Shown in pieces: positions 17,633 through 26,861 of a DNA stretch of 64,000 bases. The number at the start of each line of letters is the position of its first letter. Within the stretch, counting starts at the first letter, position 1. A model generated the notes under the pieces. The model saw only the letters and a program-made list of their open reading frames with translations, searched no databases and was not told the DNA's origin. The stretch is from Streptomyces sp. NA02950 (lineage in GTDB: Bacteria; Actinomycetota; Actinomycetes; Streptomycetales; Streptomycetaceae). The translations under genes and the position numbers were made by a program. The stretch is from positions 7,842,001 through 7,906,000 of the forward strand of contig NZ_CP054916.1 of NCBI RefSeq assembly GCF_013364155.1. Reading direction: 5' to 3'.

Positions 17633-18168
17633 CGGGCGAGCACCTCGGCGGTGGCGGAGTAGAACGGGTTCGCCGGGCCCTCCTCGGCTGCCGCCAGGAT
17701 GTCCGGGACGGTGGGCGTGCCGGACACGGCGGCGCGGATGGCCCCGTACGCGGCGGCGCGCTGGTTGCGGAAGGACATGTCCAGGTCGTCGACCGCCGGG
17801 TTGACCCACACCGCGGCGATGATCCGCAGGTCGTCGGCCTCCTCGGCGGGCAGCAGACCCTCCTCGACCGCGTCCACGACACCCTGCGCCACACCGGCCT
17901 GGGCGGAACCCCAGGTGGCTCGCTGATGCAGCTCGCCTTCCGCGGCGGCCTTGTTCACGAACAGGGTCAGCGGCTTCACCGGGACCGAGGGCCGGATGAC
18001 CGTCATGAAGGGGACGTGCCCGGCGCTCGGCGTGGCCAGGGCCGTGACCCAGGCCGTCTCGACGGGACCGGCCCCGCGCCCGATCGCGATGTTCGTGTGT
18101 GCGGCGTTCGCACCCTCACCGACGAAGGACTCGCCGATGAGCGTGGCCGGGGCGAAGGGGGTAGGCAT
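17629..18168 (-). CDS. Formaldehyde-activating enzyme (Fae) family protein
   Basis: A 179-aa protein of the Fae family. Classical Fae condenses formaldehyde with tetrahydromethanopterin. The start ESFVGEGANAAHTNIAIG keeps the His of the catalytic region (AHIDLIIG in methylotroph Fae), and later parts PVKPLTLFVNK and GSAQAGVAQGVVDAV match the family. The ATG at 18168 has GGAG upstream. It is the first gene of the operon and overlaps the dehydratase gene. Streptomyces are not expected to make tetrahydromethanopterin, so this paralogue probably handles another carbonyl compound, perhaps an intermediate made by the neighbouring enzymes. Confidence 0.85.
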   Translation of the reverse strand: MPTPFAPATLIGESFVGEGANAAHTNIAIGRGAGPVETAWVTALATPSAGHVPFMTVIRPSVPVKPLTLFVNKAAAEGELHQRATWGSAQAGVAQGVVDAVEEGLLPAEEADDLRIIAAVWVNPAVDDLDMSFRNQRAAAYGAIRAAVSGTPTVPDILAAAEEGPANPFYSATAEVLAR

Positions 18169-18309
18169 GGGATCTCCAGGATCTCCGGGAGCGGGAAACG
18201 GACGGGCCCGGGGACAAAGCTCGCATTCGGCGCAGTTCATCCGGCCCGTCGCGGCGAATCTAAGTGCGCCACCACCCCCTCGCAAGGTCGTCGCCGGAAT
18301 CGAAATGCC

Positions 18310-18328
18310 GGTTGCTCTCCTGACAACC
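18310..18328. promoter_or_regulatory. Putative IclR operator, copy 1 (GGTTG-N9-CAACC)
   Basis: An inverted repeat in the divergent region between the Fae operon and the IclR gene. The same half-sites with the same spacer recur at 19293-19311 before the second aldehyde dehydrogenase gene. A shared motif at both promoters of one catabolic locus fits binding by the IclR protein. Confidence 0.55.
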
Positions 18329-18366
18329 ATGCGCTTGACCTGGGGTTCCCACGGTGCGGCTCTAGG

Positions 18367-19230
18367 ATGGCGCGTGTGACGAACCATCCCGTTCCCGGCC
18401 CCGCCGACCCCGGGGACCACGCCGGTTCCCGCGCCTCCCGTGACCAGGACGGCCCCACCGCCCGGCGCGGCCACGGTCTGCGCCGGGACATCGACCTGCT
18501 GGAGGCGCTCGCGTCGGACGAGGCGCAGAACGCCGGCGGCCTCGGGGTCGTACGCCTCGCACAGCTGGTGGGCCGCGAGAAGACCCAGATCTCGCGGGCC
18601 CTCCAGGCCCTGGCCGCGGAGGGGATCGTCGAGCGGGACCCCGACACCCTGGAATACCGCCTGGGCTGGCGGCTCTACTCCCTTGTCGCACGGACCTCGG
18701 AGAACCGGCTGGTGCGCATGGCGGAGCCGGTCATGCACGCCCTGTCCGCCGACCTGGAGGAGACCAGCCATCTGTGCGTGCTGAGCGACCGCGATGTGCT
18801 CACCCTGCTCTCGGTTTCCGGGCACTCCTTCCGTGTCCACGGCTGGGAGGGACGTGGCGTGCCCGCTTGGCAGACCTCGGCGGGGCGGGTCCTGCTGGCC
18901 GACGCCACGCCGGACGAGCTGTACGTCCGGTTCGGCACCACCTTGGAGCTGCCGGTCCCCGAGCTGTGGGCGCTGATCCAGGAGGCCGCGCGGCGGGGAT
19001 ACGCGAGGGTGAGCGAGGAGTTCGAGGCCGGCCTGGTCGGCGTCTCGGCGCCGGTGCGCGACTTCCGGGGGCGTGTCATCGCGGCGATCAACATCTCGGC
19101 GCCGAAGGTCCGGTTCGGTGACCGCCTCGACCAGGCGGGCCGCACCACGGCCGTGGCGGCGGCCCGGGTTTCCGCGTTGCTGGGCTGGGAGCCGCGGCGG
19201 CCACCGTCGGCCCGGACACGGCTTACCTGA
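18367..19230 (+). CDS. IclR family transcriptional regulator
   Basis: A 287-aa regulator with an N-terminal winged helix (LGVVRLAQLVGREKTQISRA) and the IclR effector domain (about 110-275; SGRV-like TSAGRVLLAD, GYARVSEEFEAGLVGVSAPV). It is divergent from the Fae operon and precedes an aldehyde dehydrogenase and MFS transporter on its own strand, so it is the likely local regulator. Start is uncertain: ATG 18367 or GTG 18376, neither with a strong ribosome site, so a leaderless message is possible. Confidence 0.87.
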   Translation: MARVTNHPVPGPADPGDHAGSRASRDQDGPTARRGHGLRRDIDLLEALASDEAQNAGGLGVVRLAQLVGREKTQISRALQALAAEGIVERDPDTLEYRLGWRLYSLVARTSENRLVRMAEPVMHALSADLEETSHLCVLSDRDVLTLLSVSGHSFRVHGWEGRGVPAWQTSAGRVLLADATPDELYVRFGTTLELPVPELWALIQEAARRGYARVSEEFEAGLVGVSAPVRDFRGRVIAAINISAPKVRFGDRLDQAGRTTAVAAARVSALLGWEPRRPPSARTRLT

Positions 19231-19292
19231 AGGGCTGGGTGCCCGGATCCCGCGGGGGAGGGAACGTCGCCTGTTTCGGTGCATGATCCGCG

Positions 19293-19311
19293 GGTTGCCC
19301 TGAGAGCAACC
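19293..19311. promoter_or_regulatory. Putative IclR operator, copy 2 (GGTTGC-N7-GCAACC)
   Basis: A perfect 6-bp inverted repeat, extended by one more outer pair (GGG/CCC), about 105-120 bp before the aldehyde dehydrogenase start. It matches the site at 18310-18328 in half-site sequence and spacing. Confidence 0.6.
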
Positions 19312-19413
19312 CCCGTTGCGATCCGAGAAGCGGCCTTGTCGGCCGTATGACGCGCTCGTAAATTCACCGCGAACCGGACCCGCTCCCGTTCGGCATGGAG
19401 AAAAGAGCAGCTC

Positions 19414-20892
19414 ATGAACCTCGTCGGCATCGACACCCTCGCCAAGGCACCGCTCGCCGAAGGCGATGTCCTCCTCGCCGGCCGCTGGCGCGCGGCCGAG
19501 GGCGGACGGACGTTTCCCGTGTATGACCCGGCCACCGGCGAACTGATCCGCGAGGTGTCCGCGGCGGGGCCGGAGGACGCCCTGTCCGCGATCGACGCGG
19601 CCGAGTCGGCGGCCGCCGGGTGGCGCGCGACACCGGCCCGTCGCCGCTCAGAGATCCTGCACCACGCGTTCACACTGATGCGCGGGCACACCGAGACACT
19701 CGCCCGCCTGATCGTCGCGGAGAACGGCAAGGCCTACCGGGACGCCGTGGCCGAGGTCGGTTACGCGGCCGAGTTCTTCCGCTGGTTCGCCGAGGAGGCG
19801 GTCCGGATCGGCTCCTCGTTCGGTGACGCTCCCGGCGGTGGCTTTCGCCATGTCGTACGCAAGCATCCGGTCGGCGTCACCGCCTTCGTGACCCCGTGGA
19901 ACTTCCCGGCGGCCATGGCCACCCGGAAGATCGCGCCGGCACTCGCGGCGGGCTGCCCCGTACTCCTCAAACCCGCCCCGGACACCCCGCTCACCGCCCT
20001 CGCGGTGGCCGCGCTGCTCACGGAGGCGGGGCTGCCCGACGGGTTGCTGAACGTCCTGCCGACCGACCGCGCACCCGAGGTGGTCTCGGTCTGGCTCGGC
20101 GATGAACGCGTACGCAAGTTCTCCTTCACCGGCTCCACCGCCACCGGCAGGGCGCTCCTCGGACAGGCCGCCCGCAACGTCGTCAACGTGACGATGGAAC
20201 TGGGCGGCAACGCCCCCTTCATCGTCTGCGAGGACGCCGACATCGACGCGGCGGTGCGCGGTGCGATGGACGCCAAGATGCGCGGCGGTGGCGCGGTGTG
20301 CATCGCCGCCAACCGGTTCTTCGTCCACCAGTCCGTCGCGGCCGAGTTCATCGAGAAGTTCGGTGCGGCCATGAACGCCGTACGCTGCGGCCCCGGCCTG
20401 GAAGAGGACATCACGCTCGGCCCGATGGCCAACCGGACGGTCGTCGACAAGATCCGCACGCTGGTCGATGACGCGATCGCCCGCGGTGCGAGGGTCGCCG
20501 CGCGGGGCACGGTGCCCGAAGGGCCCGGATTCTTCCACCCGGCGACGGTCCTCGTCGATGTGCCCGACGACGCCCGCATCTTCCACGAAGAGGTCTTCGG
20601 ACCCGTGGCACCGATCACCACCTTCACCGATGAGGACGAGATGCCGGCCCGAGCCAACGCGACCGTGCACGGCCTCGCCTCGTACGTCTACACACGCGAT
20701 GTGGCCAGGGGGCTGCGCATCGCCGAACGGCTGGAGACCGGCATGGTCGGCCTGAACCGGGGCCTGCTGTCCGACCCGGCCGCGCCGTTCGGCGGAGTCA
20801 AGCAGTCGGGCCTCGGGCGGGAGGGCGGCCGCGAGGGCATCGAGGCGTTCCTGGAGACGCAGTACATCGCCCTCGACTGGCCCACCGGCTGA
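19414..20892 (+). CDS. Aldehyde dehydrogenase (succinate-semialdehyde dehydrogenase-like)
   Basis: A 492-aa ALDH superfamily enzyme distinct from the one in the divergent operon. Motifs: PWNFPAAMATRKIAPALAAG, GSTATGRAL, MELGGNAPFIV with the base Glu, and EEVFGPVAP. The catalytic Cys lies in GGGAVCIAANR, where most relatives have NAGQTC, an unusual local change though the Cys is kept. The C-terminus GVKQSGLGREGGREGIEAFL is typical of succinate or glutarate semialdehyde dehydrogenases. It follows the IclR gene and a predicted IclR site, so it is likely part of the same regulon. Confidence 0.9.
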   Translation: MNLVGIDTLAKAPLAEGDVLLAGRWRAAEGGRTFPVYDPATGELIREVSAAGPEDALSAIDAAESAAAGWRATPARRRSEILHHAFTLMRGHTETLARLIVAENGKAYRDAVAEVGYAAEFFRWFAEEAVRIGSSFGDAPGGGFRHVVRKHPVGVTAFVTPWNFPAAMATRKIAPALAAGCPVLLKPAPDTPLTALAVAALLTEAGLPDGLLNVLPTDRAPEVVSVWLGDERVRKFSFTGSTATGRALLGQAARNVVNVTMELGGNAPFIVCEDADIDAAVRGAMDAKMRGGGAVCIAANRFFVHQSVAAEFIEKFGAAMNAVRCGPGLEEDITLGPMANRTVVDKIRTLVDDAIARGARVAARGTVPEGPGFFHPATVLVDVPDDARIFHEEVFGPVAPITTFTDEDEMPARANATVHGLASYVYTRDVARGLRIAERLETGMVGLNRGLLSDPAAPFGGVKQSGLGREGGREGIEAFLETQYIALDWPTG

Positions 20893-21022
20893 GCCCGCCG
20901 CCTCCCCTCCGCTACCAAGACCGCCTCCCCCTCCCCCCCGTGGACTCTTCCCCCGCTGTGTTCCGGTATGGGCCGTGGCGCCGCCCCGGCCTGCCCGGAC
21001 ACCGAAAGGACAAGGACCGCAC

Positions 21023-22393
21023 ATGGCAACGACGCCTGCGACCGACCACCACCTGCCCGGCACACCCCCGACCCCGTCCACCGCCACCGAGCGCGAGCGC
21101 CGGCGACTGCACACCAAGCTGAAGCTGGCCACCCAGATAGGCCAGGGCATCGACGGCTACATCATCGGTGGCACCGGCATGGCCATGGGCGCGCTCACCA
21201 CCGACCTCCATCTCTCCGCCCTGGCGCAGGGACTGGTCGGTGCCTCGCCACTCATCGGCATTTTTGTCGGAGGACCGCTCTTCGGGCGACTGGCCGACCG
21301 GCTCGGGCGCCGACCGGTGTTCCTCGTCGACATGATGATCTTCCTCATCGGCTCGGTCCTCCAGTTCTTCGTCACGGACGGCACGCAGCTGTTCCTGATC
21401 CGGCTGCTGATGGGCGTGGCGATCGGCGGGGAGTACGCCATCGGCGCACCGCTGCTGTCCGAGTACGCGCCCCGGCAGGGCCGCGGACGGCTGCTGGCCA
21501 GCCTGGAGATCAGCTGGTACCTGGGATACGCACTGGCAACCGTGGTCGGGGCGCTGTTCGAGCCCGTCGACGGCGGCTGGCGCTGGTCCCTGGCGAGCAG
21601 CGCGGTGATCGCCCTGGTGTGTGTGGCGCTGCGCGGCGGCATCCCGGAGTCGGCGCGCTGGCTGCTGAGCAAGGGCCGCCGGGACGAGGCCGAGGCACTG
21701 ATCGAGAAGTACGGCATCGAGGTGGACGTCGTCGCCGAGCTCGAGGAGCGCGATGCGGCCCAACGCGAGGGTTTCCGGGCGCTGTTCAGCCCTCGGCATG
21801 TGCGCAGCACGGTGTTCGCAAGCGTTTTCTGGGCCGCCCTCGTTCTGCCGTACTTCGCCATCGGCACCTTCTGGACCCAGGTCTTCGAGGCTCTTCACAT
21901 GGGTGACAACGCGGTCGCTGCCCTGCTCGTCTACTCGTTCACAGCCGTGCTCGGCGTCGCGGCGGGCTGCCTCGCCGTGGACCGCATAGGCCGCCGCAAG
22001 CTGCTGATCCCGCCGTTCTGGATCACGGCCGGATGTCTGGCCGTGGTGGCGGTGTGGCCGTCGTCCACCCCCGTCATCGTGGGCGGATTCCTGTTCTTCA
22101 TCTTCCTGAACGCCGCCTCCAGCGCGCTGACCGCTGTCTATCCGCTGGAGGTGTTCCCCACCTCGCTGCGCACCACGGGCGTCGGCTTCGCGACCGCGAT
22201 GAGCCGGGTCGGCGCGGCCATCGGCACGTTCCTCCTGCCCATGGGACTCGACCGCTTCGGTGCGGAGTTCGTGCTCCTCATCGGAGCGGGCGTGCTGGCG
22301 GCCGGCGGCCTGGTGTCACACTTCCTGGCGCCGGAGACCACCGACATGGACCTGGCCAGGGCGGCGCGCAAGGCGCGTCGGGGCACGGCTTAG
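21023..22393 (+). CDS. MFS transporter (sugar/acid porter type)
   Basis: A 456-aa, 12-helix major facilitator. The loop 2-3 motif GRLADRLGRRPVFLVD and the repeat in the second half (AVDRIGRRKLLIPP) are diagnostic, and ESARWLLSKGRRDEA is the sugar-porter linker. It most likely imports the organic or sugar acid degraded by the neighbouring operon. ATG 21023 has an AAGGACC site. It lies 130 bp behind the aldehyde dehydrogenase on the same strand. Confidence 0.88.
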   Translation: MATTPATDHHLPGTPPTPSTATERERRRLHTKLKLATQIGQGIDGYIIGGTGMAMGALTTDLHLSALAQGLVGASPLIGIFVGGPLFGRLADRLGRRPVFLVDMMIFLIGSVLQFFVTDGTQLFLIRLLMGVAIGGEYAIGAPLLSEYAPRQGRGRLLASLEISWYLGYALATVVGALFEPVDGGWRWSLASSAVIALVCVALRGGIPESARWLLSKGRRDEAEALIEKYGIEVDVVAELEERDAAQREGFRALFSPRHVRSTVFASVFWAALVLPYFAIGTFWTQVFEALHMGDNAVAALLVYSFTAVLGVAAGCLAVDRIGRRKLLIPPFWITAGCLAVVAVWPSSTPVIVGGFLFFIFLNAASSALTAVYPLEVFPTSLRTTGVGFATAMSRVGAAIGTFLLPMGLDRFGAEFVLLIGAGVLAAGGLVSHFLAPETTDMDLARAARKARRGTA

Positions 22394-22719
22394 GCATCCG
22401 GTTGGGCACGTACGGGGCCGTCGAGGACGCGTGGAACGGTCGGGTCATCGGCCGAATCTCCGCACCCCCGCTCACGCGCGGATGTCTGGGACAGCCCGCC
22501 ACGCGGCGACGGCGGTCGAGGGGCTGCCGGGGCCCCGCGTCGTCCGCCTGGTCGCCCCGCACATCCCGGCCCAACGCTATCTCGCCACCGCCGGCCCACC
22601 TCTGGCGCTGTCCCCGGCGAGCGCCCGTACCCTCGGCTGCCAGGGCGGGCCCGATGACCCCGCCGGAGACGGCGGCCTTCGAGCCCCATCCCGACTTCCC
22701 GGCGCGGCCCGGAGGGACG
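22394..22719. other. 326-bp region without a recognisable gene
   Basis: Open frames on both strands lack recognisable motifs. It lies between the MFS gene and the truncated GH92 gene and is probably decayed sequence. Confidence 0.35.
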
Positions 22720-23010
22720 CACAAGTAGCCACCCGCGGCCGCCGTGCTGGTCTGGCCGCCGGCGGTGCTGGTGGGCGACCAGGCGATCATGCCGAACGGC
22801 AGGGCTCGCGCCGGGGTACGTATTGCCGCCCCTGCTCGATCCGATCAGCGGATCGACGTACCGCACGCCGTGGTCGACCTGGACAGTGGTGGCCGGTGCG
22901 GCCCCGGCGGGGGAGGGGGGGACCCCGGGAGAAGGGCCGGGCACCGTCGAAGCCGCTGCGGCGCCGCCGGTGAGCAGCCGCCGCACCGGACGTCTTCTGG
23001 ACGCTCGCAC
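22720..23010 (-). pseudogene. GH92 alpha-1,2-mannosidase, N-terminal fragment with frameshift
   Basis: The minus strand encodes an exported-type start (MRASRRRPVRRLLTGG), then VRYVDPLIGSSRGGNTYPGA, and after a frameshift near 22800 PFGMIAWSPTSTAGGQTST and GGYL. This is the N-terminal domain of a secreted GH92 alpha-mannosidase. Matching sequence stops near 22722; more than 90 percent of the usual protein is missing. Confidence 0.6.
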
Positions 23011-23066
23011 CCACGATGGCCCCTTCTCACGGGATTCGGGCGGCTGACAACCGGCGGTGCTGCGCC

Positions 23067-24224
23067 TCAGCGGAACACCCGGAAAGCGGTGCGGACCTCA
23101 CTGACGAACGTGGCCGGCTGTTCAAGGGCGGCGAAGTGCCCGCCCTTGTCGAGTTCGTTCCAGTGCCGCAGGCCGGGGAATTGGGGCTGGGCCAAACGGC
23201 GAGACGGCTGGTAGTAGTCCGCCGGGAAGACGGAGCATCCGGCCGGCACCGGGACAGGCCCCTCGTAGCCGCTGGCGGTGGCGAAGCTCTCCCAGTAGAG
23301 GCGGGCGGCTGACGCCCCGGTGGCGGGGATCCAGTACATCATGATGTTGTCGAGGAGCTCATCGTTCGTGAAGACGGTGCCGGGGTCGCCGTCACAGTCG
23401 CTCCAGGCCTGGAACTTCTCGGTGATCCAAGCGGCGAGCGCGGCGGGCGAGTCGGTCAGGCCGTAGCCGATGCTCTGCGGGCGGGTCGCGTGCACGGCGG
23501 CGTATGCCGACCCCTGGGCGCGGTGCCGGGCGAGCCTGTCCAGTGCCGAACGCTCCGCCTCGGTGAGGTCGTCGGTGCTCTCCGGCTCGGGGAACGGGAC
23601 CATGTTCAGATGAATGCCGATGACGTTCTCCGGGTGCCGCCTGCCGAGCGTCATCGTTATCCGGGCACCCCAGTCACCGCCTTGGGCACCGTAGCGCGGG
23701 TAGCCGAGCCTGCTCATCAGCTGATCCCATGCGTCAGCGATCCGTTCGGTGCCCCATCCGGTCTGGGACGGCTTGCCGCTGAACCCGAATCCCGGCAGGG
23801 ACGGGCATACGACGTGGAAGGCATCGGCCGCGCTGCCGCCGAACGCGACGGGATCGGCGAGCGGTTGGACGACCTTGTGGAATTCGGCGACCGAGCTGGG
23901 CCAGCCGTGCGTGATCAGCAGCGGGACCGCGTCCGGGTGCGGTGAGCGGATATGGATGAAGTGGATGGGCAGCCCGTCGATCTCGGTCGTGAACTGCGGG
24001 AACCGGTTCAGCCGTGCTTCCGCCGCGTGCCAGTCGTATTCCTCCAGCCAGTACCGGCACAACTCGCGGATATACGTCAGCTGTGTGCCCTGCGACCAGT
24101 CGCCGACGGTCTCAGGCTCGGGCCATCGGGTCCGGCGCAGCCGGTCCCGCACGTCAGTCGCGGTGGCTTCCGGGATGCTGATCTGGAACGGGACGATGTC
24201 CCCGGACGGTCCGGTCATGAGCAC
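23067..24224 (-). CDS. Epoxide hydrolase family protein
   Basis: A 385-aa alpha/beta hydrolase with an EHN-type N-terminal region (about 10-115, FQISIPEATATDVRDRLRRT). The oxyanion motif is HGWPSS, the nucleophile Asp is in QGGDWGA, and the C-terminal His is in DKGGHFAALEQP. Such enzymes open epoxides to diols. AAGGAG precedes GTG 24224; ATG 24218 two codons later is an equal choice. It lies beside the drug-exporter/GlxA pair and the polyketide operon but is not clearly part of either. Confidence 0.87.
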   Translation of the reverse strand: MLMTGPSGDIVPFQISIPEATATDVRDRLRRTRWPEPETVGDWSQGTQLTYIRELCRYWLEEYDWHAAEARLNRFPQFTTEIDGLPIHFIHIRSPHPDAVPLLITHGWPSSVAEFHKVVQPLADPVAFGGSAADAFHVVCPSLPGFGFSGKPSQTGWGTERIADAWDQLMSRLGYPRYGAQGGDWGARITMTLGRRHPENVIGIHLNMVPFPEPESTDDLTEAERSALDRLARHRAQGSAYAAVHATRPQSIGYGLTDSPAALAAWITEKFQAWSDCDGDPGTVFTNDELLDNIMMYWIPATGASAARLYWESFATASGYEGPVPVPAGCSVFPADYYQPSRRLAQPQFPGLRHWNELDKGGHFAALEQPATFVSEVRTAFRVFR

Positions 24225-24368
24225 GCTGCTCCTTCAGGTGGCCTCGGTGATGTTGCGGACGCTCATGTTGTTGTCGGGTTCCACGCTCAGGCTATCTTTC
24301 CCCTGGCCCGAGGTTGGCTGAACGTCACCACACCCTCACGTACGACGATTTCGAGTGCTGGCGTGCCG

Positions 24369-25754
24369 TCACCTCTGTCCGGGGTTGTCGCGGAACCAGG
24401 TGCTGGCAGCCGCTGACGCCAGTGCGGCCGCGCACATGGCCAGCCAGGCGAGGCGGAAGCCGTGGAGCGCCTGGTGCCCGAGGATCGCGGTGAGGATCGC
24501 TACGCCGAGGGCCGATGAGATCTGACGGGACATCATGAGAACCCCGCTGGCGAGCGAGATCCGGTTCGACGGCAGGGTGGCCGCCGAACCGAACAGCGGC
24601 GGCTGCAACAGCGCGGTGCTGACACCGGCGAGTACCGCGCCGGGCAGGAACACGACGAGGTACTCCGGCCGGTCCGTCGCGGTCAGCGCCCACCAGCCGC
24701 AGCCTGCCGCGAGGGTCAGTCCGCCCAGCACCGCCGAGGCCCGGGCGCCGAAGCGTGTCACGATACGGCCGGACAGTGGTGCCGTCGCCATGGTGCTGGC
24801 AGGCATCGGGGCGATGGCCAGTGCCGCGGTCACGACGGAGTAGTGCCAGCGGCCGGTGAGGAACAGCGTGGCCGCCAGGATCATCGCGGCGAACGCCAGG
24901 TAGTACAGGAACACGCCGCTGACGGCGACGGTGAACAGCCGGTGCCGGAAGAGCTCGAAGCTGACCACCGGATCGGGGGTCCGGCGAAGGTGGTGCACGG
25001 TCAGCGCCCCCAGCAGGACGGTCGCCACCGTGCATCCGAGGATGGCCTCGGAGCCGTATCCCCAGACCGAAGCCTGCGTGAACACGGTCGTCAGGCCCGC
25101 CACGGTGGCCAGCACCAGCGCGGCCCCCGGTAGATCCAGGCGCTTGCGGACGCCCCGCGGGGACGCCGGGAGTTCACGGCGTCCGGCCAGCACCGCGACC
25201 GCCACAACGGGAATGTTGATCAGGAAGATCCATCGCCACCCGGCGGCCAGCAGCAACCCCCCGGCCACGGGGCCGCTTCCGGCGCCGGCCGCGGCGACCG
25301 CGGTCCAGATGCCCATCACCTTGGGATGTTCACGCGGGGGGAACGCGGGAAGCGCGAGGCCGAGAGAGGTCGGAATGAGGATCGCGGCCGCCACGGCCTG
25401 CACGATCCGCGCCGCCACCAGCGCGGGCAGCACCGGGGCAACGGCGCAGCCCAGCGAAGCCACCCCGAACAAGGTCATCCCCAGCAGGAACGCGGGCTTG
25501 CGGCCGATGTCGTCGGCCAGTCTCCCCGCCGGCACCAGCATGGCCGCGAGCACGATCGTGTAGGCGTTGAGCACCCAGGACACCTCGGCCAGGCTGGTGC
25601 CGTGGAACGTTCTCTCCAGTGCGGGGAAAGCGACGCTGACCGCGAACAGGTCCAGGATGGCGAGGAACTGCGCGGCCGACGCGATCGCCAGGATCCGCCA
25701 CCGCCGGATGCCGGTCTGAGTGACGGCAGGAGACTCGGTGTTGTGAGCTGTCAC
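24369..25754 (-). CDS. MFS transporter, DHA2/EmrB drug-exporter type
   Basis: A 461-aa, 14-helix-type exporter. Visible features: ILDLFAVSVAFPALER (helix 1), GRLADDIGRKPAFLLG (motif A), and the antiporter motif C-like GSGPVAGGLLLAAGWRWIF. The GTG start at 25754 is chosen because the preceding open sequence is not membrane-like. It is divergent from a GlxA-type regulator across 72 bp, the usual arrangement for regulator-controlled export. It might export the product of the polyketide operon, an inference from position only. Confidence 0.87.
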   Translation of the reverse strand: MTAHNTESPAVTQTGIRRWRILAIASAAQFLAILDLFAVSVAFPALERTFHGTSLAEVSWVLNAYTIVLAAMLVPAGRLADDIGRKPAFLLGMTLFGVASLGCAVAPVLPALVAARIVQAVAAAILIPTSLGLALPAFPPREHPKVMGIWTAVAAAGAGSGPVAGGLLLAAGWRWIFLINIPVVAVAVLAGRRELPASPRGVRKRLDLPGAALVLATVAGLTTVFTQASVWGYGSEAILGCTVATVLLGALTVHHLRRTPDPVVSFELFRHRLFTVAVSGVFLYYLAFAAMILAATLFLTGRWHYSVVTAALAIAPMPASTMATAPLSGRIVTRFGARASAVLGGLTLAAGCGWWALTATDRPEYLVVFLPGAVLAGVSTALLQPPLFGSAATLPSNRISLASGVLMMSRQISSALGVAILTAILGHQALHGFRLAWLAMCAAALASAAASTWFRDNPGQR

Positions 25755-25826
25755 GTTCTGGCACCGTACAGAGGCGCCTTGGCGATCACGAGCGGCGTGC
25801 TTGCCATCATCCGATAGTTTCGCGAC

Positions 25827-26861
25827 ATGACCAAGGTTCCGGGCACTCTGGCGGTGCTGCTCCTGGATCAGCAGGCCGCGATCGAGGTCGCGATCGCGTG
25901 CCAGGCCTTCGGCACCCCGCCGGGCAGCCACCCGGCCGGTTGGTACGACATGCGGCTGTGCGGCGCTGAGGACGCAGGGGCCCTGGTACCGCTGCGCGCC
26001 TGGTTCGATCACGCCGGGCCGGCCGGCGTCTTCGAGCTGCGCGCCACCCACGGGCTCGATGACCTGGTGACCGCGGATACGGTTCTGGTCCCCGGGACGG
26101 GAGACGTACACGGTGATCCGCCGGCCCCGGTGCTGGACGCGGTCCGCGCCGCCCGCACGCGGGGCGCCAGGATGGTTTCGCTGTGCTCGGGCGCCTTCGT
26201 GCTCGCCGCGGCCGGGATTCTCGACGGCCGGACGGCCACCAGCCACTGGACGCACGCGCCCATCCTGGCCAGCCGGTTCCCGGACGTGAAGGTGGATCCG
26301 AACATCCTCTACACCAACGATTCCGACGTGCTCACCAGCGCCGGCCTCATGGCCGGGATCGACCTGTGCCTTCACCTCATCCGTGAGGATGTCGGAGCCG
26401 GGGCCGCGAACGCCATCGCGCGCAGGATGATCGTCCCGCCGCATCGCGCCGGCGGCCAGGCTCAGTACGTGGAATCGCCGATGTCCGCGGCGCGGAGCGG
26501 CACCGGCCTGGGAGAAGTGCTGGAGTGGGCAATGGCTCGGCTGGATCAGCCGATCGGCGTCGGGGACATCGCCGCCAGGGCGGGAGTGTCCGGCCGTACC
26601 CTGATCCGCCGGTTCCAGGCCGAGCTGGGCACCACTCCCAGCCGCTGGCTCCTCGTCCAGCGGCTGGGCCGGGCGCGAGAGTTGCTGGAGCGTACTGGCC
26701 TGCCGGTCGATCTCGTCGCCGAGCGAAGTGGCCTGGGCACCGCGCCCAACCTCCGCGCCCATTTCGCCCGCCAGTTAGGGCTGTCTCCCACCGAGTACCG
26801 GCGTGATCACAGCCCTTCCCTCCCGGCGGAGGTGATCACCCGGGCAGACCGGGGACGATGA
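25827..26861 (+). CDS. GlxA family (DJ-1/PfpI plus AraC) transcriptional regulator
   Basis: A 344-aa regulator with a DJ-1/PfpI-like N-terminal domain (about 5-200; the Cys elbow reads VSLCSGAFVLAAAG) and a C-terminal AraC-type double helix-turn-helix (about 235-325; IAARAGVSGRTLIRRFQAEL, LGLSPTEYRR). No ribosome site is seen, but TAGTTT lies about 12 bases before ATG, so it may be leaderless. It probably controls the divergent exporter. Its 3' end overlaps the convergent thioesterase gene by 26 bp. Confidence 0.87.
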   Translation: MTKVPGTLAVLLLDQQAAIEVAIACQAFGTPPGSHPAGWYDMRLCGAEDAGALVPLRAWFDHAGPAGVFELRATHGLDDLVTADTVLVPGTGDVHGDPPAPVLDAVRAARTRGARMVSLCSGAFVLAAAGILDGRTATSHWTHAPILASRFPDVKVDPNILYTNDSDVLTSAGLMAGIDLCLHLIREDVGAGAANAIARRMIVPPHRAGGQAQYVESPMSAARSGTGLGEVLEWAMARLDQPIGVGDIAARAGVSGRTLIRRFQAELGTTPSRWLLVQRLGRARELLERTGLPVDLVAERSGLGTAPNLRAHFARQLGLSPTEYRRDHSPSLPAEVITRADRGR

